A stretch of 64,000 nt of DNA from Citrobacter sp. Res13-Sevr-PEB04-36 (GCF_015672735.1 NZ_JADABY010000018.1:1-64000); one strand, 5' to 3'; shown: positions 49,933 to 59,909, counted from the first letter of the stretch. Notes: generated by a model from the letters alone, not told the origin. Translations and numbers: made by a program.

Positions 49933-51618
49933 TTAACCGAGACCAGGCCAGACAATGACGATCAGTGTCCCCGCCAGCGTCAGTAAGACGTTGGCAATTG
50001 CATAGGTGCCTGCATAACCTAAAGCAGGGATATTGCTGCGTGCTGTGTCGCTGATGATTTCCATCGCTGGTGCACAGGTACGTGCGCCCATCATGGCGCC
50101 AAACAGCAGGGCACGGTTCATACGCAATACGTAAGCGCCAAACAGGAAACAGATCACCACCGGCACCAGGCTAACAATCAGGCCAGCTATCAGCATCTGT
50201 CCACCGACTGCACCGAGGCCATTGCCAATACCGCTACCCGCGCTTAAGCCGACGCCTGCCATAAAGACCATCAGACCAAACTCTTTCACCATGTTCAGCG
50301 CACCTTGCGGGATGTAGCCAAACGTCGGGTGGTTGGCGCGCAGGAAGCCAAGCATAATCCCTGCGAACAATAAGCCTGCTGCGTTTCCGATGCCAAAGCT
50401 GAAATTACTGAACTGGAAGGTGATCATCCCAATCATCAGGCCGATGATAAAGAAGGCGCAGAAGGCCAGCAGGTCGGTGACCTGGCTGTGAATTGAAATA
50501 AAGCCGATACGGTCTGCAATAGTTTTTACGCGGCGGGCATCGCCGCTCACTTGCAACACGTCGCCTTTATTGAGCACAACGTTGTCATCAATCGGCATCT
50601 CAATCTGGCTGCGGATCACGCGGTTAAGGAAGCAGCCGTGATCGGTCAGCTTCAACTGTGCCAGACGACGGCCGACAGCATTGTGGTTTTTCACTACGAT
50701 CTCTTCGGTGACGATGCGCATATCGAGCAGATCGCGATCGAATACTTCTTTGCCGTTACGGAAACTGGGGTCGAGGCGGGCATGCGCATCCGGATAGCCC
50801 ACTAAGGCTATTTCATCGCCCATCTGCAGTACGGCGTCGCCGTCCGGGTTAGCCAGAATACCGTTGCGGCGGATACGCTCAATATAACAACCGGTCTGAC
50901 GATAGATGCCCAGCTCACGCAGATTTTTACCATCAGCCCACGCAACCAGTTCCGGACCGACACGATAGGCGCGAATCACGGGCAAATAAACCTTACGGTT
51001 AGCGTCGGTGTCGAGGCCACGTTCACGGGCGATTTGTTGAGCGCTGGTTTGCAGATCCTGATGCTGCAGTTTTGGCAAGTAGCGTGCGCCGACAATCAAG
51101 CTGACCAGCCCGATCAGATAGGTCAGCGCGTAACCGAGGCTCAGATTATCAAGGGCGGTCGACAGTTGTGTTCCCGTCATCCCCGAATGGCGCAAGGTAT
51201 CACCCGCGCCGACCAGCACCGGCGTGGAGGTCATTGAACCCGCCAGCATGCCGGCTGTCAGGCCGATGTCCCAGCCAAATAGCCTACCCAGCCCCAGGGC
51301 GATCAGCATTGCGCTGCCGACCATGACCAGAGCAAGCATTAGATAATTTTTCCCATCGCGAAAAAAAATCGAAAAAAAGTTGGGACCTGCTTCGACGCCG
51401 ACACAAAAAATAAACAGCATAAAGCCGAGATTTAAAGCATCAGTGTTAATACTAAAGTGCTGCTGGCCTAATAATAGGGATACCACTAAAACGCCAATAG
51501 AATTACCGAGTTGGACTGTGCCCAAGCGTAATTTACCCAGACACAGGCCCAGCGCCAGGACCACAAATAATAACAGGATGTAATTCCCATTTAACAAATC
51601 TGCGACGTTTATATTCAC
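49933..51618 (-). CDS. ybjL: Putative transporter YbjL (AspT/YidE family)
   Basis: A 561-residue inner-membrane protein, same length as E. coli YbjL. Two blocks of about five membrane helices carry the family AspT-YidE-YbjL duplication motif ([17 protein letters not shown] and [20 protein letters not shown]). They flank two cytoplasmic RCK_C domains ([38 protein letters not shown]). In the family, AspT exchanges aspartate and alanine; the E. coli substrate is unclear. Confidence 0.94.
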   Translation of the reverse strand: MNINVADLLNGNYILLLFVVLALGLCLGKLRLGTVQLGNSIGVLVVSLLLGQQHFSINTDALNLGFMLFIFCVGVEAGPNFFSIFFRDGKNYLMLALVMVGSAMLIALGLGRLFGWDIGLTAGMLAGSMTSTPVLVGAGDTLRHSGMTGTQLSTALDNLSLGYALTYLIGLVSLIVGARYLPKLQHQDLQTSAQQIARERGLDTDANRKVYLPVIRAYRVGPELVAWADGKNLRELGIYRQTGCYIERIRRNGILANPDGDAVLQMGDEIALVGYPDAHARLDPSFRNGKEVFDRDLLDMRIVTEEIVVKNHNAVGRRLAQLKLTDHGCFLNRVIRSQIEMPIDDNVVLNKGDVLQVSGDARRVKTIADRIGFISIHSQVTDLLAFCAFFIIGLMIGMITFQFSNFSFGIGNAAGLLFAGIMLGFLRANHPTFGYIPQGALNMVKEFGLMVFMAGVGLSAGSGIGNGLGAVGGQMLIAGLIVSLVPVVICFLFGAYVLRMNRALLFGAMMGARTCAPAMEIISDTARSNIPALGYAGTYAIANVLLTLAGTLIVIVWPGLG

Positions 51619-51885
51619 GGAGACTAACTTCTTGTTTACTAGTAAGCTATTGAAAGAAATGGCAATTTACGCTAATGTTTTTGCCAGAAATTAAGGGGCG
51701 ACAGCATCGTACACAGCCCCTAATAAAGCAGCATGACAATATATGCTGCTAGTTTAATCTCATTGCGTTTCAACAGCTATAAGAATCGTGTGAGTGTGTT
51801 TTTGGCATGGAATGCCGAACGACTTTATCTGACTGGACGCCTTTGGGCGAAAAGAGTGTTCGATAGAGAGTGTCAGGAGGAACGG

Positions 51886-52266
51886 TTGAAACATAGGCAA
51901 GGTTGGGCGGGTGCGATCTGCTGCTTTGTGCTTTTTATTGTGGTGTGTCTTTCATTGACGCTGAACGTGAAAGGGGCATTTAGGGCGACTGGGCATCCTG
52001 AGGTCGGGTTGTTGTTTTTTATCTTACCCGGTGCAGCAGCAAGCTTTTTTTCCCATCGTCGGGAGGTACTTAGACCCCTTCTTGGTGCAATGTTGGCGGC
52101 ACCGTGCTGCCTGTTATTGATGCGGTTCGTGTTTATGCCTACACGTTCGCTGTGGCAAGAGTTGGCATGGTTGTTTAGTGCGGTGTTTTGGTGCGCGCTT
52201 GGCGCATTGTGTTTTTTATTTATCAGTAGCCTATTTAATCAACATCAGCAGCGGAAAAAGCACTGA
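51886..52266 (+). CDS. ybjM: Inner membrane protein YbjM
   Basis: A 126-residue membrane protein starting at TTG 51886, directly after GTCAGGAGGAACG. Homology to E. coli YbjM begins here (KHRQGWAGAICCFVLFIVVC). An upstream reading to 51733 has no homology. Four predicted helices, with a short basic C-terminus (NQHQQRKKH). Function unknown. Confidence 0.88.
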   Translation: MKHRQGWAGAICCFVLFIVVCLSLTLNVKGAFRATGHPEVGLLFFILPGAAASFFSHRREVLRPLLGAMLAAPCCLLLMRFVFMPTRSLWQELAWLFSAVFWCALGALCFLFISSLFNQHQQRKKH

Positions 52267-52267
52267 T

Positions 52268-52290
52268 TACGCCCTCCAGTGGAGGGCGTA
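52268..52290. terminator. Bidirectional terminator between ybjM and grxA
   Basis: Perfect 10-bp repeat TACGCCCTCC / GGAGGGCGTA with a 3-nt loop between convergent genes. Confidence 0.8.
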
Positions 52291-52300
52291 GAGATGGCAA

Positions 52301-52564
52301 TCAGGCGAACAGATTTGCATTCTCTTTTGCCCATGCTTCAAAATCCGTGCAGCCGCCGATGTGTTTCTGATCGACAAAAATCTGCGGTACGGTCTCTACC
52401 GGCTTACCTACCGTTTTTTCCAGATCGGCTTTTGAGATCCCTTCTGCATGAATATCAATGTAGCGGAAGTTAAAATCTTCATGCTCATTGCTTAATTTTT
52501 CTGCCAATTCTTTTGCACGCACGCAATATGGGCACCCTGGGCGACCAAAAATAACAGCAAACAT
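52301..52564 (-). CDS. grxA: Glutaredoxin 1
   Basis: Glutathione-dependent disulfide reductase that reduces ribonucleotide reductase and OxyR. The 87 residues have the active site CPYC at 11-14 and the glutathione-binding TVPQIF segment with GGCTDF. It is two residues longer than E. coli Grx1 at the C-terminus (ENANLFA). The third cysteine, in GGCTDF, replaces Tyr of E. coli. It is divergent from ybjC-nfsA, and OxyR control is expected but not resolved here. Confidence 0.96.
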   Translation of the reverse strand: MFAVIFGRPGCPYCVRAKELAEKLSNEHEDFNFRYIDIHAEGISKADLEKTVGKPVETVPQIFVDQKHIGGCTDFEAWAKENANLFA

Positions 52565-52694
52565 CTTTTTCTCCTCGAACTTATCAGGCCAGATGGCGAA
52601 TATCTGTATGATGCCGCGATTTATGTCGGATGGAAAGCAGGTTCGGCCTGTTGCTTTGATACATCTACTCTATATCTGTTAAACATGAGAACGC

Positions 52695-52716
52695 GGAACG
52701 TTTTATAATACGTTCC
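52695..52716. promoter_or_regulatory. Perfect dyad around the ybjC -10 box
   Basis: GGAACGT-TTTATAAT-ACGTTCC, a 7-8-7 perfect inverted repeat. It encloses the -10 hexamer TATAAT (52704-52709), 21 nt upstream of the ybjC ATG. Confidence 0.5.
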
Positions 52717-52736
52717 ACTTCGCCGGGAGGTCACGT

Positions 52737-53027
52737 ATGCGCACTGTGAGTGTGTTACCTAAAAGCGTTTTGATCCTGGAAACGATCGGTATGGTGTCGT
52801 TAACGCTGGCGCTGCTGTCGCTTAACGATTACCTCACTTTACCCGCGCCGCTTAACAGTCCGTTGGCTTGTGTGGTGATGATTTTTTTGGGTGTATTGCT
52901 GATGCTTCCCGCCGCGGTGTTTTTAATGTGGCGCATTGCGCAACTGCTGGCGCCGCAGCTGATGTCACGAACATCCGGCGTTTCTTCCCGTTCAGCCAGA
53001 GAAAAAAGAGATGACTCCAACCATTGA
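52737..53027 (+). CDS. ybjC: Small membrane protein YbjC (DUF1418)
   Basis: A 96-residue protein with two membrane helices (IGMVSLTLALLSL and CVVMIFLGVLLMLPAAVFLM) and a basic Ser-rich tail. It is the first gene of the SoxS/MarA-regulated ybjC-nfsA-rimK-ybjN operon known in E. coli. It overlaps nfsA by 17 nt, so nfsA translation is likely coupled. It follows GGGAGGTCACGT. Confidence 0.92.
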   Translation: MRTVSVLPKSVLILETIGMVSLTLALLSLNDYLTLPAPLNSPLACVVMIFLGVLLMLPAAVFLMWRIAQLLAPQLMSRTSGVSSRSAREKRDDSNH

Positions 53028-53733
53028 TTTACTTCGCAGCCACCGTTCTATTCGCCATTTTACCGATGCGTTGATTTCAGATGCGCAGCGCGAGGCGATT
53101 ATTGCGGCCGCGCAAGGCACCTCAAGTTCCAGTTTTTTACAGTGCAGCACGATAATTCGTGTGACGGATAAGGCCCTGCGTGAGTCTTTGGTTACGCTGT
53201 CGGGCGGGCAACCACATGTGGCGCAAGCCGCCGAATTTTGGGTGTTTTGCGCCGATTTTAACCGTCATTTACAGATTTGCCCTGATGCTCAGCTGGGACT
53301 GGCAGAACAACTTCTGCTGGGCGTGGTTGATACGGCGATGATGGCGCAAAATGCGCTAACCGCCGCAGAGTCGTTGGGGCTTGGTGGTGTGTATATTGGC
53401 GGGCTGCGCAACAATATAGAGTCGGTGACTGATCTATTGAAACTGCCGCAGCATGTTCTGCCGCTGTTTGGCCTGTGTCTTGGCTGGCCTGCGGATAACC
53501 CCGATATCAAACCGCGACTGCCTGCGGCCATTGTGGTGCATGAAAATCAGTACCAACCGCTCGATAAGGACGTTCTGGCGCAATATGATGAGCAGCTTGC
53601 GCAGTATTATCTGACCCGTGGCAGCAACACGCGTCGCGACACCTGGAGCGATCATATCCGCCGGACTATCATCAAAGAAAATCGTCCATTTATCCTGGAA
53701 TATTTGCACAAACAGGGATGGGCTACGCGCTAA
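53011..53733 (+). CDS. nfsA: Oxygen-insensitive NADPH nitroreductase NfsA
   Basis: FMN-dependent nitroreductase of 240 residues that reduces nitroaromatics and chromate by two-electron steps. The NfsA-type sequence starts with [19 protein letters not shown] and includes the FMN-binding blocks [13 protein letters not shown] and [13 protein letters not shown]. The C-terminal NADPH-binding basic region is [13 protein letters not shown]. Intact, matches E. coli. Confidence 0.96.
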   Translation: MTPTIDLLRSHRSIRHFTDALISDAQREAIIAAAQGTSSSSFLQCSTIIRVTDKALRESLVTLSGGQPHVAQAAEFWVFCADFNRHLQICPDAQLGLAEQLLLGVVDTAMMAQNALTAAESLGLGGVYIGGLRNNIESVTDLLKLPQHVLPLFGLCLGWPADNPDIKPRLPAAIVVHENQYQPLDKDVLAQYDEQLAQYYLTRGSNTRRDTWSDHIRRTIIKENRPFILEYLHKQGWATR

Positions 53734-53792
53734 AGATTTTAACCCGGTGTATCATACGCCGGCTTTCAGCAGGTCTTTCAGAGAGGTGCAGG

Positions 53793-54695
53793 GTGAAAAT
53801 TGCCATTTTGTCCCGGGACGGAACGCTCTATTCTTGTAAGCGCCTGCGTGAGGCGGCGATGCAGCGCGGTCACCTGGTGGAAATTATCGATCCCCTTTCC
53901 TGTTATATGAACATTAGCCCGGCGGCGTCTTCGATTCACTACAAGGGCCGCCAGCTTCCCCATTTTGACGCGGTCATCCCACGAATAGGCTCGGCTATTA
54001 CCTTTTACGGTACGGCGGCGTTGCGTCAGTTTGAGATGTTAGGAAGCTATCCGTTGAATGAGTCAGTGGCGATCACCCGCGCGCGCGATAAGCTGCGCTC
54101 ATTGCAGCTGCTGGCACGGCAGGGGATTGATCTGCCCATCACCGGAATCGCGCACTCACCGGACGATACCAGCGACATGATCGATATGGTCGGCGGCGCG
54201 CCGTTGGTGGTGAAGCTGGTAGAAGGCACGCAGGGTATCGGTGTGGTGCTGGCCGAAACGCGTCAGGCCGCGGAGAGCGTCGTGGATGCGTTTCGCGGGC
54301 TGAATGCGCACATCCTGGTGCAGGAATATATTGAAGAGGCGAAAGGGCGGGATATTCGCTGCTTTGTCGTGGGAGATGAGGTGGTGGCCGCCATTGAGCG
54401 TCGGGCTAAAGAGGGCGATTTTCGTTCTAATCTCCATCGCGGTGGCGTGGCCAGTATTGCCAATATTACGCCACGTGAAAGAGACATTGCGATCAAAGCC
54501 GCCCGAACCATGGGCCTGGATGTGGCTGGCGTTGATATTTTGCGCGCAGAACGCGGGCCGCTGGTCATGGAAGTTAACGCTTCTCCGGGGCTGGAAGGCG
54601 TGGAGAAAACCACGGGGGTTGATATTGCCGTGCGGATGATCCAGTGGATCGAACGCCACGCGACCCCTGAATTTTGTCTTAAAATCGGCGGCTAA
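53793..54695 (+). CDS. rimK: Ribosomal protein S6-glutamate ligase RimK
   Basis: ATP-grasp ligase that adds glutamate residues to the C-terminus of S6 and makes poly-alpha-glutamate. The start is GTG 53793 ([14 protein letters not shown]) after GAGAGGTGCAGG, giving 300 residues as in E. coli; the reading upstream to 53718 overlaps nfsA and is not conserved. ATP-grasp blocks are [35 protein letters not shown] and [15 protein letters not shown]. Confidence 0.95.
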   Translation: MKIAILSRDGTLYSCKRLREAAMQRGHLVEIIDPLSCYMNISPAASSIHYKGRQLPHFDAVIPRIGSAITFYGTAALRQFEMLGSYPLNESVAITRARDKLRSLQLLARQGIDLPITGIAHSPDDTSDMIDMVGGAPLVVKLVEGTQGIGVVLAETRQAAESVVDAFRGLNAHILVQEYIEEAKGRDIRCFVVGDEVVAAIERRAKEGDFRSNLHRGGVASIANITPRERDIAIKAARTMGLDVAGVDILRAERGPLVMEVNASPGLEGVEKTTGVDIAVRMIQWIERHATPEFCLKIGG

Positions 54696-54785
54696 ACGCA
54701 ATATCGATGGCGATCGTGGTATGACGCGGTCTTTTTGCGTAAGCTGTGCCGGTAATTTTTTCATCGAAAGAGGTCGCACATTATT

Positions 54786-55262
54786 ATGACATCACTGGTC
54801 GTTCCCACTCTGGATACGTTGCGTCAATGGCTCGACGACCTGGGCATGAGTTTTTTTGAATGCGATACCTGTCAGGCGCTGCATTTACCCCACATGCAAA
54901 ACTTCGACGGCATCTTTGATGCGAAAATTGATTTGGTGGATAACGTCATTCTATTTTCTGCGATGGCGGAAGTCAGGCCATCGGCGTTACTGCCGCTTGC
55001 TGCCGATCTGTCATCCATTAATGCCAGTTCGCTGACGGTGAAAGCCTTTCTGGACATGCAGGATGATAATCTGCCAAAGCTGGTGGTTTGCCAGTCTTTA
55101 TACGTTGTGCCGGGCGTAACGTTTGAGCAGTTTGAATGTTTTGTTCGTCAGAGCGAAGAACAGATATCCATGGTGATCCTGGAAGCCGGGGCGCATCAGC
55201 TGTTATTTAACGCCGAAGAAGATGTGCAAAACAGTGGTACTGATACCCATTTTCTCCATTAA
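54786..55262 (+). CDS. ybjN: YbjN family regulator/chaperone-like protein
   Basis: A 158-residue acidic cytoplasmic protein with a type-III-secretion-chaperone-like fold. E. coli YbjN influences motility, biofilm and stress when its level changes. It is the last gene of ybjC-nfsA-rimK-ybjN. It matches the E. coli length and pattern (LRQWLDDLGMSFFECDTC near the start). Confidence 0.93.
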   Translation: MTSLVVPTLDTLRQWLDDLGMSFFECDTCQALHLPHMQNFDGIFDAKIDLVDNVILFSAMAEVRPSALLPLAADLSSINASSLTVKAFLDMQDDNLPKLVVCQSLYVVPGVTFEQFECFVRQSEEQISMVILEAGAHQLLFNAEEDVQNSGTDTHFLH

Positions 55263-55617
55263 TATTTCCTGAACAATGATGCCAATAGCGCAGCCGCTGC
55301 CAGAGCGGTTGCGTATTACCCCATTTTTATTCTGCGTTTAACCTTTCATTAAAGAATTATTCACCTCACTTCCACGCCTTCTGCCTTATGTCATAGATAA
55401 ATCCTGCATAAAAAATTGATAAAAGACGTTTTTTTAACTGGGCTATATCCTCGAATCCTGGCTAAAGTTATTCTGGCGAGGCTTATAAACGTCATCCATC
55501 AATGAACCCTTTGTGGGCTGCATACGCCCGCAAAGCATGTTGAATGATTTAGCGATTATCAGCGAGCCATAGCGGCACAGGGGAAGCCTCTTTTCTTATT
55601 TGTGCTGAGCGAAAGAA
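55263..55617. other. ybjN-potF intergenic region
   Basis: Long spacer upstream of potF. An imperfect palindrome near 55285-55318 (GCGCAGCCGCT / AGCGGTTGCG) probably ends the ybjN message. The remainder is AT-rich with no credible ORF. Confidence 0.5.
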
Positions 55618-55634
55618 TATGCACGTTTCTTGCA
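55618..55634 (+). promoter_or_regulatory. Sigma-54-like promoter of potFGHI
   Basis: TATGCACGTTTCTTGCA gives a near-consensus -24 (TGCACG) and a perfect -12 (TTGCA) with the correct 4-nt spacer. E. coli potFGHI is reported to be NtrC-activated, which fits. Confidence 0.55.
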
Positions 55635-55656
55635 TATCGTAGAGTGTGAATTTTTT

Positions 55657-55674
55657 GTTCGTTTGTTAACGAAC
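55657..55674 (+). promoter_or_regulatory. Perfect dyad in the potF leader
   Basis: GTTCGTT-TGTT-AACGAAC, a 7-4-7 inverted repeat that ends 4 nt before the ribosome-binding site AGAAGGAAAGAG. It could be an operator or an mRNA hairpin. Confidence 0.5.
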
Positions 55675-55693
55675 TTTCAGAAGGAAAGAGATT

Positions 55694-56806
55694 ATGACCG
55701 CCTTAAATAAAAAATGGTTATCAGGCCTGGTTGCGGGTGCTCTGATATCCCTCTCTGCCGGCACGCTCGCTGCTGAACAAAAAACGCTGCATATTTATAA
55801 CTGGTCTGATTATATCGCCCCCGACACGGTGGCTAATTTTGAAAAAGAGACCGGTATTAAAGTGGTTTATGATGTTTTCGACTCCAACGAAGTACTGGAA
55901 GGTAAGCTCATGGCGGGTAGCACCGGCTTTGACCTTGTTGTTCCTTCCGCCAGCTTCCTTGAGCGTCAGCTTACTGCGGGTGTTTTCCAGCCGCTGGACA
56001 AAAGTAAACTGCCTGACTGGAAAAACCTCGATCCTGAATTGCTGAAGCTGGTGGCGAAACATGATCCGGACAACAAGTTTGCGATGCCATATATGTGGGC
56101 AACTACCGGTATTGGTTACAACGTGGATAAGGTGAAAGCGGTGCTGGGCGCGGATGCGCCGGTCGACAGTTGGGATCTGATCCTGAAGCCGGAAAATTTG
56201 GAAAAACTCAAAAGCTGCGGCGTCTCTTTCCTTGATGCGCCCGAAGAAGTCTTTGCCACCGTGCTGAATTATTTGGGTAAAGACCCCAACAGTACCAAAG
56301 CGGACGATTACACCGGACCGGCAACCGATCTGCTGTTGAAGCTGCGTCCAAATATTCGCTATTTCCATTCTTCTCAATACATTAACGATCTGGCAAACGG
56401 TGATACCTGCGTGGCAATTGGTTGGGCAGGGGACGTATGGCAGGCCGCTAATCGCGCGAAAGAAGCGAAAAATGGCGTCAATATTTCCTTCTCAATTCCA
56501 AAAGAAGGGGCGATGGCGTTCTTCGATGTTTTCGCCATGCCTGCGGATGCTAAAAACAAAGACGAAGCGTATCAGTTCCTCAACTACCTGCTGCGCCCGG
56601 ATGTGGTTGCCCATATTTCCGACCACGTGTTCTACGCCAATGCGAATAAAGAAGCGACGGCGCTGGTCAGCCCTGAAGTTCGTGACAATCCGGGTATTTA
56701 TCCACCAGCCGATGTACGCGCCAAGCTGTTCACTCTGAAAGTACAGGATCCGAAGATCGACCGTGTTCGCACTCGTGCCTGGACCAAGGTGAAAAGCGGG
56801 AAATAA
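55694..56806 (+). CDS. potF: Putrescine-binding periplasmic protein PotF
   Basis: Substrate-binding protein for the PotFGHI putrescine importer. The 370 residues match E. coli PotF. Signal peptide MTALNKKWLSGLVAGALISL is cleaved near LAA. The mature protein has the polyamine-binding fold with LHIYNWSDYIAPDTV and putrescine-site residues in SASFLE and the segment WAGDVWQAA. It is the first gene of the operon. Confidence 0.96.
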   Translation: MTALNKKWLSGLVAGALISLSAGTLAAEQKTLHIYNWSDYIAPDTVANFEKETGIKVVYDVFDSNEVLEGKLMAGSTGFDLVVPSASFLERQLTAGVFQPLDKSKLPDWKNLDPELLKLVAKHDPDNKFAMPYMWATTGIGYNVDKVKAVLGADAPVDSWDLILKPENLEKLKSCGVSFLDAPEEVFATVLNYLGKDPNSTKADDYTGPATDLLLKLRPNIRYFHSSQYINDLANGDTCVAIGWAGDVWQAANRAKEAKNGVNISFSIPKEGAMAFFDVFAMPADAKNKDEAYQFLNYLLRPDVVAHISDHVFYANANKEATALVSPEVRDNPGIYPPADVRAKLFTLKVQDPKIDRVRTRAWTKVKSGK

Positions 56807-56942
56807 CCCGCGTCAGGGACATGACCCGGTGGCACGTGTGTCCGCCGGGTCATCCGATCCCGAACACCCATAACCCGGCAATACGCACCACGCTGGTGCG
56901 TTATTTGCACCGTTTCTTTGTTTTATGCCGGAGAGCACTCAA

Positions 56943-58076
56943 GTGAATGATGCGACCCCCCGCCCACAGGCGAAGACCCGTAAAGCGCTAACCCCGCTGC
57001 TTGAAATTCGTAATCTGACCAAGTCTTTTGACGGCCAGCATGCCGTCGATGACGTCAGCCTGACTATCTATAAAGGCGAAATATTTGCTCTGCTGGGGGC
57101 CTCCGGTTGCGGCAAATCAACCCTGCTGCGCATGCTGGCGGGCTTTGAACTGCCGACCACCGGGCAAATCATGCTCGACGGTGTCGATTTAGCGCACGTT
57201 CCACCGTATCTGCGCCCGATTAATATGATGTTTCAGTCCTACGCGCTGTTCCCGCATATGACGGTGGAGCAGAACATTGCCTTTGGCCTGAAGCAGGACA
57301 AGTTGCCGAAAGCTGAAATTACCAGTCGTGTCAATGAGATGCTGGGCCTGGTGCATATGCAGGAATTTGCCAAACGCAAACCACATCAGCTTTCCGGCGG
57401 CCAGCGCCAGCGAGTGGCACTGGCGCGCAGCCTGGCAAAGCGACCTAAGCTGCTGCTGCTGGACGAACCGATGGGGGCGCTGGATAAAAAGCTCCGAGAT
57501 CGCATGCAACTGGAAGTGGTCGATATCCTCGAACGTGTGGGTGCGACCTGTGTGATGGTAACGCACGATCAGGAAGAGGCCATGACGATGGCGGGGCGTA
57601 TTGCGATCATGAATCGCGGTAAGTTCGTGCAAATCGGTGAGCCTGAAGAGATCTACGAGCACCCGACCACCCGCTACAGCGCGGAATTTATCGGCTCGGT
57701 AAACGTCTTTGAGGGGCTGCTGAAAGCGCGTCAGGAAGACGGCCTGGTCATTGACTCTCCGGGGCTGGTCCATCCGCTGAAGGTTGATGCCGATGCCTCT
57801 ATTGTTGATAACGTCCCGGTGTATGTCGCGCTGCGTCCTGAAAAAATTATGCTTTGCGAGGCCCCTCCGGCAGATGGCTATAACTTTGCGGTGGGGGAGG
57901 TGGTGCACATTGCCTATCTCGGCGATTTGTCTGTGTACCACGTGCGTTTAAAAAGCGGCCAGATGTTAAGCGCCCAGCTACAAAACGAACATCGTTACCG
58001 TAAGGGGCTACCGACCTGGGGCGATGAGGTGCGTTTGTGTTGGGATGCGGACAGTTGCGTAGTGTTGACGGTTTAA
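56943..58076 (+). CDS. potG: Putrescine ABC transporter ATP-binding protein PotG
   Basis: ATPase of the putrescine importer. GTG 56943 (VNDATPRPQ) is chosen because it gives 377 residues, the E. coli length, behind GGAGAGCACTCAA; an ATG at 56925 would add six residues. Walker A GASGCGKST, signature LSGGQRQRVALARS, Walker B LLLLDEPMGALD, and a C-terminal TOBE domain (YVALRPEKIML) are present. It lies 136 nt downstream of potF, which is a common gap in pot operons. Confidence 0.95.
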   Translation: MNDATPRPQAKTRKALTPLLEIRNLTKSFDGQHAVDDVSLTIYKGEIFALLGASGCGKSTLLRMLAGFELPTTGQIMLDGVDLAHVPPYLRPINMMFQSYALFPHMTVEQNIAFGLKQDKLPKAEITSRVNEMLGLVHMQEFAKRKPHQLSGGQRQRVALARSLAKRPKLLLLDEPMGALDKKLRDRMQLEVVDILERVGATCVMVTHDQEEAMTMAGRIAIMNRGKFVQIGEPEEIYEHPTTRYSAEFIGSVNVFEGLLKARQEDGLVIDSPGLVHPLKVDADASIVDNVPVYVALRPEKIMLCEAPPADGYNFAVGEVVHIAYLGDLSVYHVRLKSGQMLSAQLQNEHRYRKGLPTWGDEVRLCWDADSCVVLTV

Positions 58077-58085
58077 GGAGTGAAA

Positions 58086-59039
58086 ATGCGTACACTTGAA
58101 CCTCCGGCGCGTGTGGACAACGCGAGCCGTTTCACGCTGTTTATGTCGCGGATGCAGATGAAGCATGGGCGTAAGGTGGTAATTGCGCTGCCGTATATCT
58201 GGCTGATTCTGCTGTTTTTGCTACCATTTTTAATCGTCTTTAAGATCTCCTTTTCTGAGATGGCGCGGGCGATCCCTCCGTATTCCGACCTTATCTCATG
58301 GGCTGACGATCAGCTCTCCATTACGCTCAATGTCGGCAACTTCCTGCAACTGACGGCCGATCCTCTGTATGTTGATGCTTACCTGCAATCGTTGCAGGTG
58401 GCGGGGATTTCGACAATCTGCTGTCTGCTGCTGGGATATCCACTGGCATGGGCTGTGGCACATAGCAAACCGTCAACGCGGAATATTCTGTTGTTGCTGG
58501 TGATCCTGCCTTCCTGGACCTCGTTTTTGATCCGCGTGTATGCCTGGATGGGGATCCTGAAAAATAACGGGATCCTGAATAATTTTCTGATGTGGCTGGG
58601 GGTTATCGATCAGCCTCTGACTATCCTGCACACTAATCTGGCGGTTTATATCGGTATTGTGTATGCCTATTTGCCGTTTATGGTGCTGCCTATCTACACT
58701 GCGCTGACGCGCATTGACTATTCGTTGGTGGAAGCGGCGCTGGATCTTGGGGCCCGACCGCTGAAAACGTTCTTTAGCGTCATCGTGCCGTTGACCAAAG
58801 GCGGGATCATCGCCGGGTCAATGCTGGTGTTTATCCCGGCGGTCGGGGAGTTTGTGATCCCTGAACTGCTGGGCGGACCGGATAGCATTATGATTGGCCG
58901 TGTGTTGTGGCAGGAGTTCTTCAATAACCGCGACTGGCCGGTGGCGTCGGCTGTGGCCATTATTATGCTGCTGTTACTGATTGTGCCGATCATGTGGTTC
59001 CATAAGTATCAGCAAAAAAGTGTGGGGGAACACGGATGA
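58086..59039 (+). CDS. potH: Putrescine ABC transporter permease PotH
   Basis: Inner-membrane permease of 317 residues, start ATG 58086 preceded by TAAGGAGTGAAA. About six helices, with the EAA loop LVEAALDLGARPLKTFFSVI for contact with PotG. It differs from E. coli mainly in the first 25 residues. It overlaps potI by 4 nt (ATGA at 59036-59039). Confidence 0.96.
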   Translation: MRTLEPPARVDNASRFTLFMSRMQMKHGRKVVIALPYIWLILLFLLPFLIVFKISFSEMARAIPPYSDLISWADDQLSITLNVGNFLQLTADPLYVDAYLQSLQVAGISTICCLLLGYPLAWAVAHSKPSTRNILLLLVILPSWTSFLIRVYAWMGILKNNGILNNFLMWLGVIDQPLTILHTNLAVYIGIVYAYLPFMVLPIYTALTRIDYSLVEAALDLGARPLKTFFSVIVPLTKGGIIAGSMLVFIPAVGEFVIPELLGGPDSIMIGRVLWQEFFNNRDWPVASAVAIIMLLLLIVPIMWFHKYQQKSVGEHG

Positions 59040-59881
59040 ATAATTTACCCGTCGTTCGTTCACCGTGGCGTATTTTTATCCTGGTCGTAGGGTTCACTTT
59101 CCTGTACGCGCCGATGCTGATGCTGGTTATCTATTCGTTTAACAGTTCCAAACTGGTGACGGTCTGGGCAGGGTGGTCGACGCGTTGGTACGGCGAGTTG
59201 CTCCACGATACCGCGATGATAAGCGCCGTTGGGATGAGTTTAACCATCGCGGCCTGTGCGGCGACGATGGCGGCGATCCTCGGTACGATTGCAGCGGTGG
59301 TGCTGGTGCGCTTTGGTCGTTTCCGCGGATCGAATGGTTTTGCCTTTATGATAACAGCGCCGCTGGTTATGCCGGATGTCATCACTGGCCTGTCGCTGTT
59401 GTTGCTGTTTGTCGCCATGGCACATGCCATTGGCTGGCCGGCAGATCGCGGGATGTTAACTATCTGGCTGGCGCACGTCACTTTCTGTACGGCGTATGTG
59501 GCGGTCGTTATCTCCTCGCGTTTGCGCGAACTGGATCACTCTATCGAAGAAGCGGCGATGGATCTTGGTGCCACGCCGCTGAAGGTCTTTTTTGTCATCA
59601 CGCTGCCGATGATTATGCCGGCGGTGATATCTGGCTGGTTGTTGGCTTTCACTCTGTCGCTCGACGATCTGGTTATCGCCAGCTTTGTCTCCGGTCCTGG
59701 GGCGACGACGTTGCCGATGCTGGTGTTCTCCAGCGTACGTATGGGGGTTAATCCGGAGATTAACGCGCTGGCGACGCTGATCCTTGGTGTGGTAGGAATT
59801 ATCGGATTTATCGCGTGGTATCTGATGGCTCGGACAGAAAAGCAGCGGTTGCGCGATATCCAGCGTGCAAGACGCGGCTGA
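59036..59881 (+). CDS. potI: Putrescine ABC transporter permease PotI
   Basis: Second permease of the putrescine importer, 281 residues. Six helices and an EAA loop (IEEAAMDLGATPLKVFFVIT). It pairs with PotH in the membrane and is translationally coupled to it by a 4-nt overlap. It ends the operon, with a hairpin terminator at 59910. Confidence 0.96.
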   Translation: MNNLPVVRSPWRIFILVVGFTFLYAPMLMLVIYSFNSSKLVTVWAGWSTRWYGELLHDTAMISAVGMSLTIAACAATMAAILGTIAAVVLVRFGRFRGSNGFAFMITAPLVMPDVITGLSLLLLFVAMAHAIGWPADRGMLTIWLAHVTFCTAYVAVVISSRLRELDHSIEEAAMDLGATPLKVFFVITLPMIMPAVISGWLLAFTLSLDDLVIASFVSGPGATTLPMLVFSSVRMGVNPEINALATLILGVVGIIGFIAWYLMARTEKQRLRDIQRARRG

Positions 59882-59909
59882 AAAAACTAAAATCTGCCAA
59901 CCTTTACTC

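Noticed and set aside
52565-52700. OxyR site for grxA
   Set aside because: A GATA-N11-TATC match was seen, but the spacing does not fit the OxyR consensus, so it is not reported as a site.
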